A stretch of DNA of 64,000 nt, taken from NCBI RefSeq assembly GCF_900105945.1, contig NZ_FNSO01000004.1, positions 3,658,001 through 3,722,000 on the forward strand. Reading direction: 5' to 3'. A program made the position numbers and the translations under genes. The stretch comes from Amycolatopsis tolypomycina. GTDB lineage: Bacteria; Actinomycetota; Actinomycetes; Mycobacteriales; Pseudonocardiaceae. The notes below the pieces were generated by a model. It was not told the DNA's origin. It saw only the letters and a list, made by a program, of their open reading frames with translations, and searched no databases. How positions within the stretch are numbered: the first letter of the stretch is position 1; each line of letters starts with the position of its first letter. Shown in pieces: positions 17,639-23,474 of this stretch.

Positions 17639-19152
17639 GCGGCGGCCCCCTGTCCCATCGCGGCGAACATGACCGAGTCTTCGGTCGCTTCGGCGCGCGG
17701 GAGCTCGGCCACGATCCGGCCCTCCCGCATCACCAGCACGCGGTCGGCCATGCCGAGCACCTCCGGCAGTTCGGACGACACCATGACGATCGCGACGCCT
17801 TCGGCCGCCAGTGACGACATCAGCCGGTGGACCTCGGCCTTGGTGCCGACGTCGATGCCGCGCGTCGGCTCGTCCACGATCAGCACCTTCGGCGCCATCG
17901 CCAGCCACTTGGCCAGCACGACCTTCTGCTGGTTCCCGCCCGAGAGCGTGCCGACGGGGTCGCCGAGCCTGCCGTACTTGGTGCGCAGCCGTTCGGTCCA
18001 GCGCCGGGCCTCCTGGCGTTCGCTCGCGCCGGTCAGGAAACCGAGTTTGGCGAGGGCGCGCGAGCGCGGCAGCGTCACGTTCCGCTCGATCGAGAGGTCC
18101 ATGATCAGGCCCTGCTGACGCCGGTCCTCGGGCACCAGGGCCATCCCGGCGGCCATCGCGGCGCGTGAGGAGTGCGGCTTGAGCTTCTTGCCGCTCACCT
18201 TCACCACACCCGCGTCCCGCTCGTCGACGCCGAAGACCGCCTGGACGACCTCGGAACGACCCGAGCCGACGAGCCCGGCGAACGCGACGATTTCGCCGGC
18301 GCGCACGGAGAAGGAGACGTCGCGGAAGACGCCCTCGCGGGCCAGGCCTTCGACCTCCAGGACGACCGCGCCGGGTTCGACGTCCTGCTTGGGGAACAGC
18401 GCGTCGAGGTCGCGGCCGACCATGCGCTTGACCATCTCCTCGACGGTGACGTCTTCGAGGGCGTCGGTGGAGACGTGCCTGCCGTCGCGCATGATCGTCA
18501 CGCGCTGGCAGAGCTCGGTGATCTCCTCGAAGCGGTGGGAGATGAACATGATCGCCGCGCCTTCCTGGCGCAGCGTCCGGGCGACGCTGAAGAGCCGCTC
18601 GACCTCGACCTGGGTCAGCGCGGCGGTCGGCTCGTCCATCACCAGCACGCGCGCGTCGGCGCTGAGCGCCTTGGCGATCTCGACGATCTGCTGGTCGGCA
18701 ATGGACAGTCCGCGCGCCGGGCGGGCCGGGTCGATCCGGACGCCGAGCCGGGCGAAGAGGCGCTCGGCCTCGGCGCGGATCGCCGCCCGGTCGATCCGGC
18801 CGAGGCTCTTGCGCGGGTGGCGGCCCATCACGATGTTCTCCGCGACGCTCAGGTCGGGGAACAGCGTGGGCTCCTGGTAGATCACCGCGATGCCGGCCGC
18901 CTTGGCGTCGGCGGGCGAACCGAACTCGACCGGTTCGCCGTCCAGCAGCAGCGTGCCGTCGTCGGGCTTGTGCACCCCGGCCAGCATCTTGACGATCGTG
19001 GACTTGCCGGCGCCGTTCTCCCCGACCAGCGCGTGGGCCTCCCCGGCGTCCAGGCCGAAGCTCACCCCGGCGACGGCCGCGACCGCGCCGAACGACTTCG
19101 TCACGCCACGCACCTCCAGCAGAGGGGCCCGGCCGGGGTCCTGCCGCGTCAT
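17635..19152 (-). CDS. rhaT: Rhamnose ABC transporter ATP-binding protein (double ATPase)
   Basis: The 505-residue protein contains two ABC domains. The first has an intact Walker A (GENGAGKST), a signature-like GLSIADQQIVEIAKAL and Walker B (VLVMDEPTAAL). The second has a degenerate Walker A (VGSGRSEVV) but a good signature (LSGGNQQKVVLAKWLA), as is usual for sugar ABC ATPases of the RbsA/XylG class. The ATG at 19152 is preceded by GGAGG at 5-nt spacing; an upstream ATG at 19179 would overlap the operator and is disfavoured. It is the first gene of the rhamnose operon. Confidence 0.9.
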   Translation of the reverse strand: MTRQDPGRAPLLEVRGVTKSFGAVAAVAGVSFGLDAGEAHALVGENGAGKSTIVKMLAGVHKPDDGTLLLDGEPVEFGSPADAKAAGIAVIYQEPTLFPDLSVAENIVMGRHPRKSLGRIDRAAIRAEAERLFARLGVRIDPARPARGLSIADQQIVEIAKALSADARVLVMDEPTAALTQVEVERLFSVARTLRQEGAAIMFISHRFEEITELCQRVTIMRDGRHVSTDALEDVTVEEMVKRMVGRDLDALFPKQDVEPGAVVLEVEGLAREGVFRDVSFSVRAGEIVAFAGLVGSGRSEVVQAVFGVDERDAGVVKVSGKKLKPHSSRAAMAAGMALVPEDRRQQGLIMDLSIERNVTLPRSRALAKLGFLTGASERQEARRWTERLRTKYGRLGDPVGTLSGGNQQKVVLAKWLAMAPKVLIVDEPTRGIDVGTKAEVHRLMSSLAAEGVAIVMVSSELPEVLGMADRVLVMREGRIVAELPRAEATEDSVMFAAMGQGAAA

Positions 19153-19166
19153 CGCGACCTCCGGAT

Positions 19167-19178
19167 TGAAAGGTTTCA
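19167..19178. promoter_or_regulatory. LacI-type operator 1 (rha operon)
   Basis: TGAAAGGTTTCA is a near-perfect dyad that differs at one central base from the LacI-family consensus-like TGAAACGTTTCA. It lies between the -10 region and the rhaT start, where a bound repressor would block transcription. Confidence 0.6.
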
Positions 19179-19194
19179 CAAATCTGGTGCGGTG

Positions 19195-19224
19195 AAGCTA
19201 CTATGCGACGGAACGAGAAGTCAA
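19195..19224 (-). promoter_or_regulatory. Candidate promoter of the rha operon
   Basis: On the minus strand TTGACT (19224-19219) is followed by TAGTAG (19203-19198, 15-nt spacer) or TAGCTT (19200-19195, 18-nt spacer). Operator 1 would lie just downstream of the start site. The -10 choice is uncertain. Confidence 0.4.
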
Positions 19225-19277
19225 TGCATCGGCGAAGCCGTGGCCAAACGGCATCTTCACCAGCTCATACGCGGTGA

Positions 19278-19289
19278 TGTTACGTTTCA
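19278..19289. promoter_or_regulatory. LacI-type operator 2 (rhaR side)
   Basis: TGTTACGTTTCA matches TGAAACGTTTCA at 10 of 12 positions. It lies 28 nt upstream of the divergent regulator gene, so the repressor probably also controls itself. Confidence 0.55.
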
Positions 19290-19316
19290 ACAGCGCTGAC
19301 CCACGAGGGGGTTTCG

Positions 19317-20354
19317 ATGGTGATCAGGGAGCCCGGTGCCGAGCCGCGGGTGGCCGGCATGAAGGAAGTCGCGGCGGCCGCCGGCGTCTCCCTCGGCACG
19401 GTGTCCAATGTGCTCAACCGGCCCGACCGGGTCAGCCCGGCGACCCGGGCCAAGGTCGAGGCCGCGATGGCCGAACTCCGCTTCGTGCGCAACGAATCCG
19501 CGCGGCAGCTGCGGGCCGGGCGCAGCCGCGTGCTGGCCTACGTGATGCTCGACGGCAGCAACCCGTTCTTCACCGACGTCGCGGCCGGCATGGAGGACGC
19601 GGCAGACGCCGCCGATCTCTCCCTGTTCCTGTGCAACAGCGCGCACCAGCCGTCGCGGGAGGCGGCCTACCTAGGGCGCCTGGAACAGCAGCGCGTCCAG
19701 GGCGTCCTCATCACGCCGGTCGACCCGGACGAGCCGCTGCTGGGCGAGATCGCCCGCCGCGGGACGCCGGTGGTCGTCGTCGACCGGACGCCCGAAGGCA
19801 CCACGCACTGCTCGGTCGCGGTCGACGACGTCTACGGCGGCGAGATCGCCGTGCGGCACCTGGTCGAGCAGGGTCACGACCGGATCGCCTTCATCGGCAA
19901 CCACACGACCGTCGGCCAGGTCCGCGACCGGCGGCTCGGCGCGTTGCGGGCCCTGGAAGCGGCCGGTCTCGGCCCGGACCACCTGGTCGACCTGACGACG
20001 TCGGCGCTGACCGTGGCCGACGGCCGGGGCGCGGGCGAGCGGCTGGCGGGCCTGCCGGCGTCGGTCCGCCCGACCGCCGCGTTCTGCGCCAACGACCTCG
20101 TCGCGCTCGGCCTGCTCCAGACGTGCGCGAACCTCCGCATGAGCGTCCCGGACGACCTGGCGATCGTGGGCTACGACGACATCGAGTTCGCCGCGGCGGC
20201 CGCGGTGCCCCTGACGTCGGTCCGCCAGCCGCGCCGCCGCCTGGGCCGCACGGCGGTCGAACTGCTGCTGGCGGAAACGACCGAAACCGGCCACGAACAC
20301 CGGAAAGTCGTGTTCACCCCGGAACTGGTGGTGCGCGCCTCGACCCTGCGCTGA
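19317..20354 (+). CDS. rhaR: LacI-family repressor, probable rhamnose regulator
   Basis: The 345-residue protein has an N-terminal LacI HTH (MKEVAAAAGVSLGTVSNVL, about residues 15-33) with the hinge region ESARQLRAGRSR, then a periplasmic-binding-like effector domain (LAYVMLDGSNPFFTDVAAGM, VVVVDRTPEGTTH, IAIVGYDDIEFAAAAA-like segment). GAGGGGG precedes the ATG at 5-nt spacing. It is divergent from the rhamnose operon, and two similar operators flank the intergenic region, so it is most simply the repressor that rhamnose or rhamnulose releases. The name rhaR is assigned by context; it is unrelated to the AraC-type RhaR of E. coli. Confidence 0.8.
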   Translation: MVIREPGAEPRVAGMKEVAAAAGVSLGTVSNVLNRPDRVSPATRAKVEAAMAELRFVRNESARQLRAGRSRVLAYVMLDGSNPFFTDVAAGMEDAADAADLSLFLCNSAHQPSREAAYLGRLEQQRVQGVLITPVDPDEPLLGEIARRGTPVVVVDRTPEGTTHCSVAVDDVYGGEIAVRHLVEQGHDRIAFIGNHTTVGQVRDRRLGALRALEAAGLGPDHLVDLTTSALTVADGRGAGERLAGLPASVRPTAAFCANDLVALGLLQTCANLRMSVPDDLAIVGYDDIEFAAAAAVPLTSVRQPRRRLGRTAVELLLAETTETGHEHRKVVFTPELVVRASTLR

Positions 20355-20418
20355 GCAACCCTCCGATCGTCGGTGACGTCTTACCGGCCACAAGCGATAC
20401 CCCAGGGGGAGGTCGTCG

Positions 20419-22746
20419 ATGGCCGACACACAGCCACGGCTGTCCCGGCGCGGGTTCCTGGCCGCCGGCGGAGCCGCGCTGCTCGGCGTCGTCGCCGGGT
20501 CGGCCGGGCACGCCGCACCCGGGCCGGACTCGGTGCGGCTGGGCGATTTCTGGCTCTTCGGGCGGTACGAGGACGGCGCCACCGAGCTCGGCTTCGACGA
20601 GATCGACCTGGCGCCGGTGCAGCTGCCCCACTGCGTGACGCCGCTTTCGTGGACCGGCTGGGACCCGGCGTCCTGGCAGGACCGGTGGATCTACCGCAAG
20701 CACTTCACCGCGGCGACGACCGAACGCCACACGGCCCGCTTCGACGGCGTCATGACCAACGCCGAGGTGCACCTCAACGGCCGGCTCGTCGCCACCCACG
20801 AAGGCGGCTACCTGCCCTTCGAGGTGGAGCTGCCGGACGTCGTGGCGGGCGACAACGTGCTCGCCGTCGTCGTCGACGGGCGGTGGGCGCTCGACGTGCC
20901 GCCCAACCTGCCGCGCGGCGACCCGTCGGTGATCGACTTCTACCAGCCGGCCGGGATCTACCGGCCCGCCACGGTCGGCGCGGTGCCGCGGGTCCAGCTG
21001 ACCGACGTCTTCGCCCGGCCCGCCGACGTCCTCTCCCCCGGCCGGTCGCTGCACCTGACGTGCACGCTCGACGCGCCGGTGGCGGGCCAGGTGACCGCGT
21101 CGGTGCGGCAGGCGGGCCGCGAGCTGGCCCACGGCGCCGCGCCGATCCGGGGCACGACGGTCGAATTCGCCGTCGGCGGGCTCGACGGCGTGCGGCTGTG
21201 GGACGTCGACGATCCCGCCCTCTGCGAAGTGCTGGTGACCGTCCAGTCCGGAAAGCACGCCCTCGACCAGCGGGTGGTGCGGACCGGGTTCCGCGACGCG
21301 CGGTTCACCACCGAGGGCTTCTTCCTCAACGGCAGGCGGCTCAAGCTGTTCGGCCTCAACCGCCACCAGTGGTACCCGTTCGCCGGCGGCGCGCTGCCCG
21401 AGCGCGTCCAGCGGCGCGACGCCGAGATCCTGCGTCGCGAGCTGAACTGCACCATGGTCCGCTGCTCGCACTACCCGCAGTCGAGCGCGTTCCTCGACGC
21501 CTGCGACGAGCTGGGCCTGCTGGTGTGGGAGGAGATCCCGGGCTGGGGGCACGTCGGGGACGACGCCTGGCAGCGGCGGAACCTGGCCGACGTCGAGGGC
21601 ATGGTCGTGCGCGACCGCAACCACCCGAGCATCGTCGTCTGGGGCACGCGGGTGAACGAAGCCAACGGCTCGACGGCGCTGTACCAGCGGACCGGACGGC
21701 TCGCCCGGCAGCTCGACCCGTCGCGGCCGACCAGTGGTGCGCTGGCCAGCACCACGCTCGGCCGGTTCGCCGGCAGCGACGTCGAGGTCCTGGCCTACAA
21801 CGACTACACCGCCCGGCGCGGGACGCCCTTCCGGCTGCGGCCGCCGCGGCCGGGGGTGCCGTACCTGGTGACGGAGACGATCGGCACGCTCGCCGGGGCC
21901 CGCGCCTCCCGGCGCACGGACTCTTCGAGTGTCCGGCAGCAGGCGGAGCTGCACGCGAAGGCCCACGACCTGGCCGCCGCCGACGACCGCTACTGCGGGC
22001 TGCTCGCGTGGTGCGCGTTCGACTACCCGTCGGGCTGGCAGCGGTCGGTGGACGGGGTGAAGTACGCCGGGGTGTCGGACATCTTCCGGATCCCCAAGCC
22101 CGCCGCGGCCTTCTACGCCTCGCAGGTCGACCCGGCGAAGCGGGCGGTCGTCGAGCCCGGTTTCGCCTGGGACTTCACGGACCGGCCGTCCGGGCCGGGG
22201 CCGGGCGCGCCGATCTGGTCCAACTGCGAGCGGCTGCTGTTGTTCCTCGACGGCAGGCCCGCGGGCGAGGCCCGCAGCCGGCGCGCGGAGTTCCCGCACC
22301 TGCCCTACCCGCCGTTCGCGGCGGACCTGGTCGTGCCGAAGGGACGGCGGCCGGAGCTGCGCATCGACGGCTACGCGAGCGGGCGGCTGGTCGTCAGCAG
22401 GCGCTTCAGCGGCGACCGCGGGCTGGACGTGCTCGGCTGCGTGCCCGACGACCCGGAGCTGCGCGCGGACGGCGGCGACGCGACCCGCGTGGTCGTCGCG
22501 GCACTGGACCGCTACGGCACGCTGCGCGCGGGGACGACGGGCGAGGTGCGCCTGACGCTGACCGGCCCGGGCGAGCTGGTCGGCGACCCGGTGCTGGACT
22601 TCGGGGCGACAGGCGGCGCGGCGGCGGTGTGGCTGCGGCCGTTCGCCGGCCCGCCGGGCACCCTGACGCTGACCGCGCGCCACGCCAAGCTCGGCTCGGC
22701 GACCGCGACGGTCCGGCTGGTCGCGGGCCGCGTGGCGACGTCATGA
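20419..22746 (+). CDS. Tat-exported glycoside hydrolase family 2 protein
   Basis: The 775-residue protein starts with a Tat signal (LSRRGFLAAGGAALLG, RR at 10-11). The sugar-binding (FYQPAGIYRPATVG) and immunoglobulin-like domains of GH2 precede the barrel. Predicted catalytic residues are Glu414 in WGTRVNEANGS (acid/base) and Glu486 in YLVTETIGT (nucleophile). GH2 includes beta-galactosidases, beta-glucuronidases, beta-mannosidases and rarer activities; the exact substrate is not evident. A GGGGGAGG ribosome-binding site precedes the ATG. The gene follows rhaR on the same strand by 64 nt, so it might liberate sugars linked to rhamnose, but that is only context. Confidence 0.85.
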   Translation: MADTQPRLSRRGFLAAGGAALLGVVAGSAGHAAPGPDSVRLGDFWLFGRYEDGATELGFDEIDLAPVQLPHCVTPLSWTGWDPASWQDRWIYRKHFTAATTERHTARFDGVMTNAEVHLNGRLVATHEGGYLPFEVELPDVVAGDNVLAVVVDGRWALDVPPNLPRGDPSVIDFYQPAGIYRPATVGAVPRVQLTDVFARPADVLSPGRSLHLTCTLDAPVAGQVTASVRQAGRELAHGAAPIRGTTVEFAVGGLDGVRLWDVDDPALCEVLVTVQSGKHALDQRVVRTGFRDARFTTEGFFLNGRRLKLFGLNRHQWYPFAGGALPERVQRRDAEILRRELNCTMVRCSHYPQSSAFLDACDELGLLVWEEIPGWGHVGDDAWQRRNLADVEGMVVRDRNHPSIVVWGTRVNEANGSTALYQRTGRLARQLDPSRPTSGALASTTLGRFAGSDVEVLAYNDYTARRGTPFRLRPPRPGVPYLVTETIGTLAGARASRRTDSSSVRQQAELHAKAHDLAAADDRYCGLLAWCAFDYPSGWQRSVDGVKYAGVSDIFRIPKPAAAFYASQVDPAKRAVVEPGFAWDFTDRPSGPGPGAPIWSNCERLLLFLDGRPAGEARSRRAEFPHLPYPPFAADLVVPKGRRPELRIDGYASGRLVVSRRFSGDRGLDVLGCVPDDPELRADGGDATRVVVAALDRYGTLRAGTTGEVRLTLTGPGELVGDPVLDFGATGGAAAVWLRPFAGPPGTLTLTARHAKLGSATATVRLVAGRVATS

Positions 22747-22791
22747 AAGGGTCGTTCATGACGTCTGATGACATGAACGACCCTTTCATGA
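22741..22791. repeat. Perfect 20-bp inverted repeat overlapping the GH2 stop codon
   Basis: Arms at 22741-22760 and 22772-22791 are exact complements of 20 bp (core ATGAAAGGGTCGTTCAT) around an 11-nt loop. The left arm includes the GH2 stop TGA. The element fills most of the 61-nt gap to the convergent DUF488 gene and could act as a bidirectional terminator. Its length and AT-rich arms differ from the local GC terminators and resemble a mobile or repeated intergenic element. Confidence 0.8.
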
Positions 22792-22807
22792 CGTCTGCCA
22801 CACGGGC

Positions 22808-23170
22808 TCAGTCGCCGGTGAGCACCGCCGCGAGCACGGCCGCCTGGCTGATCGAGGGTGAGCCGCTCGCCGTCAGGAGCGTCACCGGGCCGCCGGCGGC
22901 CAGCTCGCGCAGCCGCTGCAGGGCCGCCAGGCGGTCGGGCTCGCGCAGTTCGGCGCGGTAGCGCTCGGCGAACTCCGCGAACCGCTCCGGGTCGTGGCCG
23001 TACCAGGTGCGGAGTTCGTCGGACGGGGCCAGGCCGCGGTACCAGCCGTCCAGGACCACCGCCGTGCGGGCGGTGCCGCGGGGCCAGAGGCGTTCGACGA
23101 GCACGCGGACGCCGTCGGCGGGCCCGGCCGGGTCGGCCAGGCGCGCCACCCGGACGACCGTCGGCTGCAT
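22808..23170 (-). CDS. DUF488-family protein
   Basis: The 120-residue protein shows the DUF488 pattern: VRVLVERLWPRGTARTAVVL near residues 20-40, a WYRGLAPSDELRTWYGHDPERF segment, and GPVTLLTASGSPSISQAAVLA near the end. Family members are small cytoplasmic proteins of unknown function; some are metal-binding. The ATG at 23170 (MQPTVVRVARL) fits the usual family start. It converges with the GH2 gene and is divergent from the SARP regulator gene, with about 300 nt between the latter pair. Confidence 0.8.
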   Translation of the reverse strand: MQPTVVRVARLADPAGPADGVRVLVERLWPRGTARTAVVLDGWYRGLAPSDELRTWYGHDPERFAEFAERYRAELREPDRLAALQRLRELAAGGPVTLLTASGSPSISQAAVLAAVLTGD

Positions 23171-23252
23171 GCGCGCATTCTGCGTCGTGCCCGGCCGCGC
23201 CGCCACCGGAGCAGCAGCGATCCGGGACGGAAGCTGCCCGGGGCAGCGAAAA

Positions 23253-23293
23253 GGGCCACCACGGCGACCGTGGAGGGGTCGCCGTGGTGGTCC
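23253..23293. repeat. Long hairpin in the DUF488-SARP intergenic region
   Basis: A 16-bp stem (one G-T pair; core CCACCACGGCGAC) encloses a 9-nt loop. A smaller hairpin GCTGCCCGGGGCAGC lies at 23233-23247. The flanking 23171-23474 gap holds no gene. Read on the minus strand the long stem is followed by a short T-run, so it could terminate antisense transcripts leaving the SARP promoter region. Confidence 0.5.
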
Positions 23294-23412
23294 TACCCCC
23301 AGCTCGTGCCGCCCGCGAACGACAGCCGAATCCGCCGGGTTCCCCGGCGACCGAGCCGGCCGTGGACATCGTCGGGATAGTGTCCTGCAGCCCGGCCAGG
23401 ATGGCCGACCGG

Positions 23413-23441
23413 GCCTGCACCAGGCTTGCAGTACGCTTGCA
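23413..23441 (+). promoter_or_regulatory. Three heptamer direct repeats at 11-bp spacing (SARP-type site)
   Basis: GCCTGCA (23413-23419), GCTTGCA (23424-23430) and GCTTGCA (23435-23441) start exactly 11 bp apart. SARP regulators bind such 7-mers with 4-bp spacers over the -35 region. A CACGAT box at 23445-23450 could be the -10. The site is immediately upstream of a SARP gene and suggests autoregulation. Confidence 0.65.
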
Positions 23442-23474
23442 CGCCACGATCGGGTGAGTGAGGAGAGTGACCGG

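Noticed and set aside
22808..23170. DUF488 as an antitoxin or defence gene
   Set aside because: No partner toxin or defence gene adjoins it and the family is not known for that role.
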